64,000 nucleotides of DNA from Mastacembelus armatus (lineage: Eukaryota; Chordata; Actinopteri; Synbranchiformes; Mastacembelidae). The DNA is taken from contig NC_046645.1 in the NCBI RefSeq assembly GCF_900324485.2, positions 11,931,824 through 11,995,823 of the forward strand. The letters are read 5' to 3'. The notes beneath the pieces were generated by a model. The model was not told the origin of the DNA. It ran no database searches and was given only the letters and a program-made list of their open reading frames with translations. How positions within the stretch are numbered: position 1 is the stretch's first letter; each line of letters opens with the position of its first letter. The translations under genes were made by a program, and so were the position numbers. Below, piece after piece: positions 1 through 12,919 of this stretch.

Positions 1-1585
1 AAATTGCTGTCATCAAGCCTCTCCTGAAGAAAAGCAGTCTTGATGCCATGGTATTGAACAACTACCGGCCCATATCAAACCTGCCGTTTTTAGGCAAAAT
101 CATTGAAAAAGTTGTTTACCAACAACTTAATGACTTTCTCATGCTAAACAACTGCATTGATGATTTTCAGTCAGGTTTTAGGCCCCATCACAGCACTGAA
201 ACTGTCCTCATCAAGGTGACAAATGACATTCGTCTGAACACCGACACTGGCAGAGTCTCTGTCTTAGTACTGCTGGATCTAAGTGCTGCTTTTGACACAG
301 TGGACCATGTGGTCCTGTTACAAAGGTTTGAGGACTGGATAGGCATTTCTGGTACTGCCCTTAAATGGTTTAAGTCCTATCTTGAAGACAGGAAGTATTT
401 CATTGAAGTTGGTAACTGTGTCTCAGACCAAATGGTGTCGACATGTGAGGTCCCCCAAGGGTCCATCTTGGGACCCCTTTTGTTCAATCTTTATATGTTT
501 CCTTTAGGCCAGTTAATACACAGCAATAATGTGTCCTACCATAACTATGCAGATGACACTCAGATTTACATTTCACTCACAGGTGGTGAATATGGACCAG
601 TTGATTCACTGTGCAGCTGTATTGAACAGATCACTCTGTGGATGTAAAATAACTCTCTCCAAATAAACAGTGATAAGACTGAAATAATTATCTTTGGGCC
701 TCAGAAACAAAGAGAAAGTGTCAGCAGTCACCTCGAGTCTCTTTCTCTAAAATTTAAAAATCAAGTTAGAAATCTAGGGGTAATCATGGACTCAGACTTG
801 AATTTTAACAGCCACATTAAATCGATAACATCGTCAGCATTTTACCATCTGAAAAACATTGCCAGAATCAAAATGATCATGTCTAAACCAGACTTGGAAA
901 GACTCATCCATGCTTTTATCTCTAGCAGGTTAGATTACTGTAACGGCCTGTTCACGGGGCTCTCAAAACGAGCTGTAAGGCAGCTATAGTACATTCAGAA
1001 TGCTGCTGCTCGGGTCCTGACTAGAACCAGAAAGTACAACCACATTACCCCTGTTCTCAGATCTCTGCACTGGCTTCCTGTCTCTCAGAGAATAGACTTC
1101 AAAACAGCACTGCTTATGTATAGGTCTCTTCATGGCTCAGCACCACATTACATCTCTGACATGCTGAAGCCATATGAACCATCTCGAACTCTGAGAACAT
1201 CAGGGACAGGCCTTCTGCTCGTGCTCAGAGTCAGGACTAAACAGGGAGAAGAGGCGTTTCAGTACTATGCAGCTAAAACCTGGAATAGTATTCCTGATTA
1301 TGTTAGACAAGCCTCATGTCTGGCAATGTTTAAGTCCAAGCTTTTTTTTAGTGTGGCATAAGATATATGACCTGACTAGACATGACAGTGTTTTATCCAA
1401 ACCGATCTATCTGCAATCAGTTTCCTCTAATATTAATTTTTAATTAATGTTAACTTTTTATTATTATTATTTTTATTCCTGCTTATGTATTTTTAACCTG
1501 TCTTTTATTTCTGTAAAGCACTTTGAATTACTCTGTGTATGAATTGTGCTATATAAATAAACTTGCCTTGCCTTGCCTTGCCTTA
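1..1585 (+). mobile_element. L2-type LINE, 3' part, cut by window edge
   Basis: Reading frame 3 is open from the window edge and encodes the reverse transcriptase of an L2/CR1-group non-LTR retrotransposon. Visible blocks are YRPISNLP, FQSGFRPHHSTET, LLDLSAAFDTVDH, PQGSILGPLLF and the catalytic YADDTQIYIS. The frame continues to about 1361 and is broken only by two in-frame stops, TAA at 645-647 and TAG at 987-989, with no frameshift seen. After the coding part comes a short 3' UTR ending in GCTATATAAATAAACTTGCC and a pentamer tail, as expected for an L2 3' end. The few breaks point to a fairly young but dead copy. Its 5' part lies outside the window. Confidence 0.93.
1563..1585 (+). repeat. 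(TTGCC)n tail of the L2 LINE
   Basis: Four to five tandem copies of a TTGCC pentamer directly follow the LINE 3' UTR. L2 elements typically end in such short tandem units instead of poly(A), so this marks the right end of the insertion. Confidence 0.85.
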
Positions 1586-2346
1586 AAACCGCCCATTCCT
1601 GATACAACTCCACCACCAAGGCACTGCAAACAAATCACAATAAAAAACCATGATATTTGAATCTCTACAAATGTTACGTAAAGACTAAGTGTTGGCCTAA
1701 TAACTCTCATTGACTGATTTCCATAGTCCACTTAACGAGCCCATTCAGGCTAAGTGAATCCAACCTGGAGGATAACTTTTGAGTTCCCCCAGAATGAAGA
1801 AGCCACTTGGATGAGTCGTGAAACATTTCAAGATGTCCAATTGCCATGATTCAGCCTCTAGATAACTTACACTGATTTGCTCTGACAAAATTAGATATTT
1901 TAGACAATGTTGTGTTATATTTTCAATGTACATCAATACTGTTGTTACAGTATTATTATGAACCAACATATAAATTGATGTCAGCTGTTTTTTTCCTTTT
2001 TTAAAAGCCATCCTTCTGAATTAGTTATCTGACCTTTATTAGCCTATATATAGTAGATATCACAAGTTTAGCCTATAGTTGCATTCTTTCCATAGGCATT
2101 GTTATTAAAGTGACTATAACAAATCAATTTACCTCTTGGGATCAATAGATAGATTTTGGAATTAAATTAGATTTGATGCTATGAGACAAAACTAAAAATT
2201 GAAAAACTAAACTATTAGCAGACAGAACTGATCAAGTCAGAGGGCAAAAGGGAAATATTTGACCACCACCTGGGATCTATCTGTGCAAGTGTGTCATGTG
2301 GGAAATAAATCAACATTTTACAAAGCACCTACATTGGACACAGTTC
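1586..2346. other. intergenic, upstream of receptor A1
   Basis: No gene is seen. From about 1908 onward the sequence is nearly identical to 7918-8360 upstream of A2, and from about 2067 also to the region upstream of A3 (20065 onward). The duplicated units therefore include the promoter region. Confidence 0.7.
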
Positions 2347-2353
2347 TTATAAG
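2347..2353 (+). promoter_or_regulatory. possible TATA box of receptor A1
   Basis: TTATAAG lies 44 bp before the chosen ATG and is present at the same distance in A2 (8361-8367) and A3 (20286-20292). The copies are young, so conservation alone is weak support. Confidence 0.35.
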
Positions 2354-2390
2354 AGCTGTGTTAACATCTCTAAAAAAACACAGAGCAGAC

Positions 2391-5300
2391 ATGCAGATAA
2401 CTATTGTTACATCTTTGTCTATTCTCTATCTGAACACAGTTTGCTGTTGTGAACTGTTTGGCAGGTTTCACATGCCAAGTTTGTTTAAGCAGGGAGACAT
2501 AATGATCGGAGGGATTTTCCCAGTTTTCAACAAAGAGATAAGCAACACTTACACATTTGAGAGGGAGCCACCAGGAGTGAAATGTGTAGGGTAAGATTTA
2601 TTACTGTACATCTGACTTTTATGTATTTCATCGTAGCTCATCTGCTCTTATTTTCCAGACTTCCTGCAGTGTGTACATGTACAATAACAGTCCTTTAATT
2701 TTTACATATGTCAATCACCAAAATCTTTTTAGATTTGACCTACGAGCTTTTCAATGCACTCAAGTGATGATATTTTCAATTGAAGAAATCAACAAAAACC
2801 CTGCTCTCCTGCCAAACATATCTCTTGGCTACAAGATCCTTAATTCTTGTTCTACTCCTACAAATACTTTACGTGCTGCTCTAACACTGGCTGGTAGACC
2901 AGAGGAGACAGAATCAACTTTACCTTGTCCACCAGCTATATCTGCCCTCATTGCAGAGGCAGGATCATCTCAGTCTTTAGTTGTGGCTGGAATGCTTGGA
3001 CCATTTCAAGTGCCAATAGTAAGAGATTAAATGTTTTATAACTTTAATGTTATGTGATATTTGATGTTTTTGTAGTGCTTGTTTTATGGGATTTTTTCCC
3101 ATTTCTTTTGCAATTCTTTTTATAGGTCAGTTACTTCTCAACATGTGCCTGCCTGAGTAACAGACTGAAATATCCCTCCTTTTTTCGGACAATTCCCAGC
3201 GACTACTTCCAGGCAAAAGCTTTGGCAGCACTGGTCAAACATTTTGGCTGGCAGTGGATTGGGGTTATACAGTCTGATAATGATTATGGCCGAAATGGGA
3301 TCCTGGCATTTAGTGAGGAAGTAAAAAAGTTTGGAGTCTGTATTGCATTTGTTGGGACTATTCTACGTACATACACTATGGATAAAATTCTGAATGTTGT
3401 AGAAATGATCAAGCAGTCAACTGTCAAAGTCATTTTAGGTTTTGCTGCTGAGGGTGACTTTTATCCTTTGATGAAAGAAGTAATAAAACAAAACATTACA
3501 GGAATTCAGTGGATTGCAAGTGAAGCCTGGATAACAGTATCTCGAATCTCCACACCAGAAACCTACCAATCTTTTGGTGGAGCCCTAGGATTTGCTTTAC
3601 AGAAGATGGCTATCCCAAACCTAAAACCATTCCTTGCAGGTATTAGCCCATATAAGGATCCAAGTGCAGCCTTTGTGAGGGATTTCTGGGAGATTATGGT
3701 TGGTTGCAGACCTGTTTTACCTGGGGAATACATCGATGCTGAGGCAACAAATGTAATATGCAAAGGCAATGAGACTTTAATGAATTTCCAGAATGTGTTT
3801 TTTAATGTGACACAACTGAGAGAGACCTATAATGTGCATAAGGCAGTTTATGCCATTGCACACGCCCTACATCAACTGGTATTCTGCCAACCAGCTGGAG
3901 AAAAACCAGTGAAGCCATGTTTGAATGTATCAGAGATTCAGCCCAAACAGGTGTGAAATAGTGCTAGTAAATCCAAGGTCCTCAACATGTTCACAAATAC
4001 ACTGATTGAATGTGTCTGGTATTTTTTCATATGATAATTTAATCTGTTCTTTTTCTCAGGTGACTGAGCACTTACAAAGGGTAAATTTCAAAAATGAATT
4101 TGGGGATCATATTTACTTTGATAAGAACGGTGATCCCCCTGCTTCATATGACATTATTAACTGGCAGCTGAATGACGGGCAGGTAGAACATGTGACACTG
4201 GGTCATTTTGCCTCTGATACTAACGGTGACTACAAGCTCAGCATTCAGGAGGAACACATAGTGTGGAGGACAGGGAACATGGTATCGTGGATAGTTTTCA
4301 TGCAATAAGATTTAAGTAAAATAGTGTTTTCTTTCCACTACATTTTAAAATTGTCTTCTGACTTTATGTTTTTCAGGTTCCAACATCAGTGTGCTCTGAT
4401 GTTTGTCCAGTAGGGACCAGGAAAGCTCAAATTAAAGGGAAACCCATCTGTTGCTTTGACTGTATCCCATGTGCTGATGGGACTATAGCCAATTTAACAG
4501 GTAGTACATATTAAATACACATATTAACAGCATTGAAACAAATGTGCATAATCCAGTATCCAATTATTGTCACTGCACCATTTTTGAATTTTCTTGCTCT
4601 GACTTTCTTGCATTTTTTGGGGCAGTATTGTTTTGAGCAAACATGATATCTGGATGTACAGCTCATGCTTCATGTTTACCCTAAACAGGTGCAGCAGACT
4701 GCACACCCTGTCCGCAGGAATTCTGGTCCAGTGAGAGGAAAGACCAGTGCATTCCTAAAACGGTTGAGTTCCTGACATATCACGAGCCCATGGGAATCGC
4801 TATAACAGTTGTATCCATATTAGGAGCTTCCCTGTCGCTGGCCACAATTATGGTTTTCTTCCACTACAGAGAAACCCCTGTGATAAAGGCCAGCAACTCT
4901 GAACTGAGCTGTTTTCTGTTGTTTTGTCTTTTTTTGTGTTTTCTCTGTCCTCTCACTTTCATCGGCAGACCCACAGTTTGGACATGCATGCTGCGCCACA
5001 CAGCTTTCGGTGTGACGTTTGCACTTTGTATTTCCTGTGTCTTGGGAAAAACTATTGTTGTTGTCACAGCTTTTAAAGCCACAGTTCCTGGCAACAAAAT
5101 TGCAAGAAAGTTTGGTCCTGCACAGCAAAGGATCATAGTGTTCTCCTGCACTTTGATTCAGATAGTGATATGTATACTATGGCTTGAGTTGAAGCCACCT
5201 TTTCCAGACATGGTTTTCAGATACAGCAACAAGAAAATGGTTTTAGAATGTAATACAGGCTCTGAGGCTGCGTTCTATGCAGTGCTGGGGTACATAGGAC

Positions 5301-5587
5301 TTCTCGCAATTACATGTTTAGTCCTGGCATTTCTAGCAAGAAAGCTACCTGATAACTTTAATGAAGCCAAATTCATCACATTCAGCATGCTGATATTCTG
5401 CACTGTCTGGATCACCTTTATTCCAGCATACATCAGCTCTCCAGGAAAGTTCACTGTAGCTGTGGAAACCTTTGCCATTTTGTCTTCAGCATTTGGCTTA
5501 TTTATTTGCATTTTTGCACCTAAATGCTACATAATATTGATCAAACCTGAGAAAAATACAAAGAAACATGTTATGGGAAAAATCTGA
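2391..5587 (+). CDS. olfactory V2R/OlfC class C GPCR, A1 (6 exons, 851 aa)
   Basis: Exons read as 2391-2590, 2733-3018, 3126-3950, 4060-4281, 4377-4500 and 4689-5587, all GT-AG, with the phases usual for V2R genes (2,0,0,0,1). The 851 codons are open throughout. The ATG at 2391 starts a hydrophobic signal peptide ([14 protein letters not shown]). Residues about 25-510 form the Venus-flytrap domain, with GSSQS, SYFSTC, SDNDYG and [10 protein letters not shown] motifs typical of calcium-sensing/V2R receptors. Residues about 512-580 hold the nine-cysteine linker. Seven helices span about 586-835, including [18 protein letters not shown] and [15 protein letters not shown], then a very short tail. 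By family, it would detect amino-acid-like odorants and couple to G protein. In exon 2 the usual QW is QC, unlike A2 and A3. A calcium-sensing receptor is unlikely because the long C-tail is missing. Confidence 0.93.
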
Positions 5588-5661
5588 ACCAAAAATTTTA
5601 TTTAAGTGTTTTTTTTTAAGACTTGTTAATTTTATGTAATGTACAAATGTTTAAATCTGCC

Positions 5662-5667
5662 AATAAA
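5662..5667 (+). promoter_or_regulatory. poly(A) signal of A1
   Basis: AATAAA lies 75 bp after the stop codon of A1, in AT-rich 3' UTR-like sequence. Confidence 0.5.
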
Positions 5668-7917
5668 TTATTAAGTATTCTGTGATGGTAAAGATGTTCA
5701 TGATGTTCTGTAATTTGTTTAAAAACCATGGATGAAAATAACATCATGACACATCATTTCCCAGTAATTGGTGAATGATCATTTTAGATTCCATATTCTT
5801 TTCCAAGTCATTGTCATTCTAGTTTACAAAGTAATTCAATTATGTCTTATGGACTTTGAGTCTCAGGTCCGGCAGGAATTGTCAGTGGCTCAGAGTGAAT
5901 ATCCAGCGCTCTGTCCACCTTCAATAGAGACCCTTGAGCAAGGCACCAGACCCCCAACTGCTCCCCGGGCGTCGCAGCGCTGGCTGCCCACTGCTCCAGG
6001 TGTGTGTTCAGTGCTGTGTGTGTGCGTTTGGAATTGGGTTAAATGCAGAGCACAAATTCCGAGTATGGGTCACCATACTTGGCCATATAAGTCACTTTCA
6101 CTTTTTCACTTTCACCTTCCCAGCAATCTCCTGTTTTGTCTGCCTGCATGTCTGTTATTTGTATGTCCATTTAATGGACAAATGACACTCATTTGAAGAC
6201 AAGGATGTACTTACATAGTTTGGACAGATAGTTTGAGCGGGGTATCAGAAGGAATATACATTCAAGTGGAAAAACCATTATTTAGAGGTTGGGGGCTCAG
6301 ACACAACCTGTCTCTGAACTACCAAACTTCCCTTTCGTCCATTCTCAGGAAGTTAAGGGGCACGTTGCACATCCTTTAGGGGAGGACACAGTTGACACCC
6401 AGTTTGTGGCTCATTGGTGTCACAAGAGTCGTTCATTAGACCCCAACAACCCTCATATTTGCTCACTTCCATTGTTCCACTAACAAGCCTATTCAGACCA
6501 GGTATGAAGCAAAACTACAGTGGCAGCGGTTCAAAGTCGATAAATGGCCACTTTCACAACTGTCATTTGTTCTGCAGCATGCCTTCGAGTTCATGTGTTA
6601 CACTACAGTGTCTGTAGGTGCCATTTAGCTTGCATGAATGTGTAGGCCTACTTAGAGCCTGAAGTAAAAAATAAATCCAAAGGTCAGGGTTTGATGTAAA
6701 CTGATTATTGTGTGAAGATCAGGTTACATTAATATTTTGGAAATTTATGCTTAACTGAGTGAGGACAATCAGTCAACCCTTTACTTTTTCAGGACTCATC
6801 ATGTACTTCCTGTCTTGGACTTTTATTTTGTGCTTATTCATTGTATTACCCGAGTCTATGTTCTGCTACTTTATGTGCTTGTTTGCCTTTACTGACTTCG
6901 AACTACACACACGCACACACGTCATGGGAACATGAAACGTTGTGTAGACAAAAGTGACATCCCTAAAAGGGAAAAGCTGTCGAATGATGGAGCTATGCTA
7001 TACAGTATATGCCAATGTGATTTTTAGGTTTGGCCCAAAAGTCACCTTTTATCCAAAAAGTGAGTGTGGAACATGTGCTCACTAGCCCCGCTTCCACTTT
7101 TGAAGCTGGTATTGCACTCACTCCTTCACACTCACACTACTTCCACATATGGTCAGTCCCACCCAGCTATCTAGGTCCCCATTAGGAATGTTTTCAATGG
7201 CGACGATTTTGATTGGAATGTAATAACCGTCATGGCCAACTGTAGATGGAAGCTAATGAAATAAGGACTAAACAGCAAACTAAACCAAAAGGTAAACACT
7301 TTTAATGGATTTTTTCTGTATTTAGAAGTATGTAAACTTGCTGCTCACATATTATTGTATCCCTGTTTGTGCTGATTACAGTGTTATCAGACTTTAGCCA
7401 TTAATATGTTTAAAAGCAACTGAAAAAAGCACAAATGTCAGGGCATGTCAAAACTTGTCCAGGGCCCCAAAACACCCTCAAACCGCAGAGGGTTAAAATT
7501 AATGAGCTGACATCACATGTGTCTTAAGTAGCATCAACAACCTGTAAGCTAACTCGATGATTGAAAGGTGATGTCTGTGATCTAATGTTTAGGCTACCCA
7601 ATTTAAAATGAATGAGGAGGACACTGCAATACTATAACATAAAAACCTCATTTTTGATTTTATTTTGGTAAAATTGCACTGTATTCTTGGACATTTAGGA
7701 TGTCCCCACAATGCACTTTGGGGCATTGGGTGAATCCAGTGTTTGTGTAAAGTAGTCAAAGAACCAGACATGGTCCCTTTAAGGGACTACAGCTTGTGTG
7801 TGTCAAGTGTACCCATGAAACAAGTTTGCATTAGTGTGTGGGGATGCAAGACATGCTGATGAGGAATTGGATGAATTTTGAGAAAATTTGTTTATATTTT
7901 GAACATATTTTTAAGAA
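5668..7917. other. intergenic between A1 and A2
   Basis: Apart from the SINE-like repeat at about 5855-6115 I see no gene. The short open frames at 6289-6617 and 7589-7771 have no recognisable protein similarity and no exon context. Homology to the A1 upstream region starts at about 7918. Confidence 0.6.
5855..6115 (+). repeat. SINE-like dispersed fish repeat
   Basis: The block contains TTGAGCAAGGCACCAGACCC, TGCTCCCCGGGCG, GGCTGCCCACTGCTCC and a GGTTAAATGCAGAGCACA stretch, followed by a CACTTTCACTTTT tail. I recall this combination from abundant short interspersed repeats in many teleost genomes. The exact family and ends were not determined. Confidence 0.6.
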
Positions 7918-8360
7918 TGTTGTGTTATATGTTCAATGTACATCAATACTGTTGTTACAGTATTACTATGAACCAACATATAAATTGATGTCAGCTGGGT
8001 TTTTTTTCCCTTTTTTTAAAGCCATCCTTCTGAATTAGTTATCTGACCTTCATTAGTCTATATACAGTAGATATAATAAGTTTAGCTTGTAGTTGCATTC
8101 TTTCCATAGGCATTGTTATTAAAGTGACTATAACAAATCAATTTACCTCTTGGGGTCAATAGATAGATTTTGGAATTAAATAAGATTTGATGCTATGAGA
8201 CAAAACTAAAAATTGAAAAACTAAACTATTCGCAGACAGAACTGATCAAGTCAGAGGGCAAAAGGGAAATATTTGACCACCACCTGGGATCTATCTGTGC
8301 AAGTGTGTCATGTGGGAAATAAATCAACATTTTACAAAGCACCGACATTGGACACAGTTC

Positions 8361-8367
8361 TTATAAG
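8361..8367 (+). promoter_or_regulatory. possible TATA box of receptor A2
   Basis: TTATAAG, same spacing to the ATG (44 bp) as in A1 and A3. Confidence 0.35.
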
Positions 8368-8404
8368 AGCTGTGTTAACATCTCTAAAAAAACACAGAGC
8401 AGAC

Positions 8405-11400
8405 ATGCAGATAACTATTGTTACATCTTTGTCTATTCTCTATCTGAACACAGTTTGCTGTTGTGAACTGTTTGGCAGGTTTCACATGCCAAGTTTGTTT
8501 AAGCAGGGAGACATAATGATCGGAGGGATTTTCCCAGTTTTCAACAAAGAGATAAGCAACACTTACACATTTGAGAGGGAGCCACCAGGAGTGAAATGTG
8601 CAGGGTAAGATTTAATACTGTACATCTGACTTTTATGTATTTCATAGTAGCTCATCTGCTCTTATTTCCCAGACTTCCTGCAGTGTGTACATGTACAATA
8701 ACAGTTCTTTAATTTTTACATATGTCAATCACCAAAATCTTTTTAGATTTGACCTACGAGCTTTTCAATGGAGTCAAGTGATGATATTTTCAATTGAAGA
8801 AATCAACAAAGACCCTGCTCTCCTGCCAAACATATCTCTTGGCTACAAGATCCTTAATTCTTGTTCTTCTCCTACAAATACTTTACGTGCTGCTCTAACA
8901 CTGGCTGGTAGACCAGAGGAGACAGAATCAACTTTACTTTGTCCTCCAGCTATATCTGCCCTCATTGCAGAGGCAGGATCATCTCAGTCTTTAGTTGTGG
9001 CTGGAATGCTTGGACCATTTCAAGTGCCAATAGTAAGAGATTAAATGTTTTATAACTTTAATGTTATTTGATATTTGATGTTTTTGCAGTGCTTGTTTTA
9101 TGGGATTTTTTTCCCATTTCTATTGCAATTCTTTTTATAGGTCAGTTACTTCTCAACATGTGCCTGCCTGAGTAACAAACTGAAATATCCCTCCTTTTTT
9201 CGGACAATTCCCAGCGACTACTTCCAGGCAAAAGCTTTGGCAGCACTGGTCAAACATTTTGGCTGGCAGTGGATTGGGGTTATACAGTCTGATAATGATT
9301 ATGGCCGAAATGGGATCCTGGCATTTACTGAGGAGGTTAGAAAGTTTGGAGTCTGTATTGCATTTGTTGAGAAAGTCCTACGTACATACACTATGGATAA
9401 AATTCTCAATGTTGTAGAAATGATCAAGAAGTCAACTGTCAAAGTCATTTTAGGTTTTGCTGCTGAGGGTGACTTTTATCCTTTGATGAAAGAAGTAGTA
9501 AAACAAAACATTACAGGAATTCAGTGGATTGCAAGTGAAGCCTGGATAACAGCATCTCGAATCTCCACACCAGAAACCTACCAATCCTTTGGTGGAGCCC
9601 TAGGATTTGCATTACAGAGGATGGCTATCCCAAACCTAAAACCATTCCTTGCAGGTATTAGCCCATATAAGGATCCAAGTGCAGCCTTTGTGAGGGATTT
9701 CTGGGAGATTATGGTTGGTTGCAGACCTGTTTTACCTGGGGAATACATCGATGCTGAGGCAACAAATGTAATATGCAAAGGCAATGAGACATTAATTAAT
9801 TTTCAAGATGTGTTTTTTAATGTGACACAACTGAGAGAGACCTATAATGTGCATAAGGCAGTTTATGCCATTGCACACGCCCTACATCAACTGGTATTCT
9901 GCCAACCAGCTGGAGAAAAACCAGTGAAGCCGTGTTTGAATGTATCAGAGATTCAGCCCAAACAGGTGTGAAATAGTGCTAGTAAATCCAAGGTCCTCAA
10001 CATGTTCACAAATACACTGTTTGAATGTGTCTGGTATTTTTTCATATGATAATTTGATCTGTTCTTTTTCTCAGGTGACTGAGCACTTACAAAGGGTAAA
10101 TTTCAAAAATGAATTTGGGGATTATATTTACTTTGATAAGAACGGTGATCCCCCTGCTTCATATGACATTATTAACTGGCAGCTGAGTGACGGGCAGGTA
10201 GAACATGTGACACTGGGTCATTTTGCCTCTGATACTAACGGTGACTACAAGCTCAGCATTCAGGAGGAACACATAGTGTGGAGGACAGGGAACATGGTAT
10301 CGTGGATAGTTTTCATGCAATAAGATTTAAGTAAAATAGTGTTTTCTTTCCACTACATTTTAAAATTGTCTTCTGACTTTATGTTTTTCAGGTTCCAACA
10401 TCAGTGTGCTCTGATGTTTGTCCAGTAGGGACCAGGAAAGCTCAAATTAAGGGGAAACCCATCTGTTGCTTTGACTGTATCCCATGTGCTGATGGGACTA
10501 TAGCCAATTTAACAGGTAGTACATATTAAATACACATATTAACAGCATTGAAACAAATGTGCATAATCCAGTATCCAATTATTGTCACTGCACCATTTTG
10601 AGTTTTCTTGCTCTGACTTTCTTGCATTTTTTGGGGCAGTATTGTTTTGAGCAAACATGATATCTGGATGCACAGCTCATGCTTCATGTTTACCCTAAAC
10701 AGGTGCAGCAGACTGCACACCCTGTCCGCAGGAATTCTGGTCCAATGAGAGGAAAGACCAGTGCATTCCTAAAACGGTTGAGTTCCTGACATATCACGAG
10801 CCCATGGGAATCGCTATAACAGTTGTATCCATATTAGGAGCTTCCCTGTCGCTGGCCACAATTATGGTTTTCTTCCACTACAGAGAAACCCCTGTGATAA
10901 AGGCCAGCAACTCTGAACTGAGCTGTTTTCTGTTGTTTTGTCTTTTTTTGTGTTTTCTCTGTCCTCTCACTTTCATCGGCAGACCCACAGTTTGGACATG
11001 CATGCTGCGCCACACAGCTTTCGGTGTGACGTTTGCACTTTGTATTTCCTGTGTCTTGGGAAAAACTATTGTTGTTGTCACAGCTTTTAAAGCCACAGTT
11101 CCTGGCAACAAAATTGCAAGAAAGTTTGGTCCTGCACAGCAAAGGATCATAGTGTTCTCCTGCACTTTGATTCAGATAGCGACATGTATACTATGGCTTG
11201 AGTTGAAGCCACCTTTTCCAGACATGGTTTTCAGATACAGCAACAAGAAAATGGTTTTAGAATGTAATACAGGCTCTGAGGCTGCGTTCTATGCAGTGCT
11301 GGGGTACATAGGACTTCTCGCAATTACATGTTTGGTCCTGGCATTTCTAGCAAGAAAGCTACCTGATAACTTTAATGAAGCCAAATTCATCACATTCAGC

Positions 11401-11601
11401 ATGCTGATATTCTGCACTGTCTGGATCACCTTTATTCCAGCATACATCAGCTCTCCAGGAAAGTTCACTGTAGCTGTGGAAACCTTTGCCATTTTGTCTT
11501 CAGCATTTGGCTTATTTATTTGCATTTTTGCACCTAAATGCTACATAATATTGATCAAACCTGAGAAAAATACAAAGAAACATGTTATGGGAAAAAACTG
11601 A
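8405..11601 (+). CDS. olfactory V2R/OlfC class C GPCR, A2 (6 exons, 851 aa)
   Basis: Exons are 8405-8604, 8747-9032, 9141-9965, 10075-10296, 10392-10515 and 10703-11601. Every exon has the same length as in A1, with GT-AG borders and no break, so 851 aa. Domain order is as in A1. I count about 20 residue changes from A1 in the binding domain but only four in the cysteine-rich plus membrane part (for example IQIATCIL for IQIVICIL). Changes cluster in exon 3, such as FVEKVLRTY against FVGTILRTY and EMIKKST against EMIKQST, close to the cleft of lobe 2. The 3' flank departs from A1 almost directly after the stop codon, so the duplication ended there. Confidence 0.93.
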
Positions 11602-12074
11602 ACAAAATCTAATTCCCTAATTTGATTCAAAACACTTTTAATCTTTATATGATTAATTATAGGAGAATATGTAAATCTGTAAATTTGATATTGCAATTTT
11701 TTTCTTGGCCTATGTAATGTGACTGTATAAATGCACATAATGTTTAGTAATGTGTTTCAAAACCATCACCAAATGCATAATTTGTCAGTAATTAATGAAT
11801 GACAATTTTTGTGTTGCAGATTTTTATGTAATCACTATTAATTAATTTTTAATGACATTCTTTCATATATGCCATTTTCAGCCCATTGAAAACCTGAAAG
11901 CGTGCTGAAGAGTGCTGAAAAAATTCTGTTTTATTACTAAACATCATTTAGAAACCTATCTTCCATGTTTAATACCATTTACTTAAATAAATTCTCCATT
12001 TTTTTCTTTTATTTTTTTTCTTTGAAGCTAAAATTCTGTTTTTGTGAATGTCAGTGTCAATCCTACATATTTTT
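11602..12074. other. intergenic, downstream of A2
   Basis: AT-rich sequence with no gene or clear repeat. It separates A2 from a relic of a B-type receptor tail. Confidence 0.5.
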
Positions 12075-12305
12075 TTTCAACTTTGGTGAACGCAATACAC
12101 TTCCATAGAAATATGGTAAATGTAAAACAAGTAAATACATTTTTTTTTCTTTATTCTTTCTTGCATGAAGATTTAATATTTCATGACAACACAAAGATAT
12201 TTCAATAAAAATTGCTTTCTAATGCATAGAAATTCTTTATCAGCACTTTTATCTTTGCATCAATGTTTTCTTGATTTTTTAGTTTTTTTCAAGTTTGAAA
12301 ATTTG
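12075..12305 (-). pseudogene. relic of a B-type OlfC gene 3' end
   Basis: Read on the minus strand, this stretch matches the last codons, stop codon (12249-12251) and 3' flank of B2 and B3 (compare 33265-33475). Shared strings include ACACAAAGATATTTCAATAA and TATCTTTGCATCAATGTTTT. The match ends at about 12305, where LINE sequence starts, so the rest of this receptor was lost or displaced. The relic lies downstream of A2 in the same convergent arrangement as A3-B2. Confidence 0.75.
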
Positions 12306-12620
12306 GAAAAAGAAGGTAGCTCAATGGTACAGTTCACATATCTGCACCTTAATGCAGACATTGCAAAGTCGGGAAAGAAAGGGGCTTTCCACAAACTTAG
12401 AATTTTATCTAGCCTGGAAAAACAGTGTAATAACATAAAAAAAAACTCTGTAAAGCCAGATCTGTTCAACTATTCATCTGTAATAGAGGAAATAAGAACA
12501 ATCCCAGATTTGAAGCCAGGCTGACATAAAGTTACAGCTCTTTTAATTCCAATGTTCCCTTAGCTTTCAGCAGTGTTGACTTTGAATTTCTTTTACGCAA
12601 TAAAATCATAACCACTGTAC
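12306..12620 (+). mobile_element. L2 LINE fragment (region between EN and RT)
   Basis: The translation resembles the stretch between endonuclease and reverse transcriptase of the L2 element at 62400-62740. Shared elements are a basic start, a SFHK-like FHKLRI block, SLEKQCNN and YSSVIEE-R-IPD. It starts at the break point of the B-type relic and is degraded by indels. No functional protein is encoded. Confidence 0.7.
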
Positions 12621-12919
12621 TTCCTGCTTCTGCTGGACAGTCATCTGAACAGCCAAAGGCTCCTCTGAGAGAAGAGAGGAGTGAATAAAGCACTCATACC
12701 TCACCAGCAACGGACCCCTCATCAGCTAAGGATCCCCTCTCGACAGCACCTTAATCGGTGCCCCCTGCAATGACCTGGGCCCACCCAGCTGCATCCACAT
12801 AGGACACCCAGGGCCTCTGCTGTTCCAGGACTTATAGCCATAATAAAACCACTTATCGACCTGAGGCCCAGGGAGAAAACATTCTCCCCTAGTGCTATAG
12901 TTCCAGTCAAAAGACTAGA

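Noticed and set aside
1563-1585. Short tandem repeats as a possible CRISPR-like array
   Set aside because: The pentamers are a LINE tail, have no spacers, and the genome is a vertebrate.
2259-2390. Upstream extension of A1 exon 1 before the ATG at 2391
   Set aside because: The extension begins at TTG, not ATG, is not signal-peptide-like, and crosses the putative TATA box.
4820-5151. Antisense open frames opposite A-type exon 6 (also at 10834-11165 and 22760-23091)
   Set aside because: They mirror the strongly coding sense strand, recur only because the exons are copies, and have no exon or promoter context.
2391-5587. Calcium-sensing or taste (T1R) receptor instead of OlfC
   Set aside because: The tails are only about 15 residues, unlike calcium-sensing receptors, and tandem near-identical copies fit OlfC rather than T1R. 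Without a tree this remains a judgement.
5768-6196. Open frame of 142 codons downstream of A1
   Set aside because: It lies over a SINE-like repeat and shows no protein similarity or splice context.
12183-12524. Open frame of 113 codons as a separate gene
   Set aside because: Its first part is the antisense B-type relic and its second part is degraded L2 sequence.
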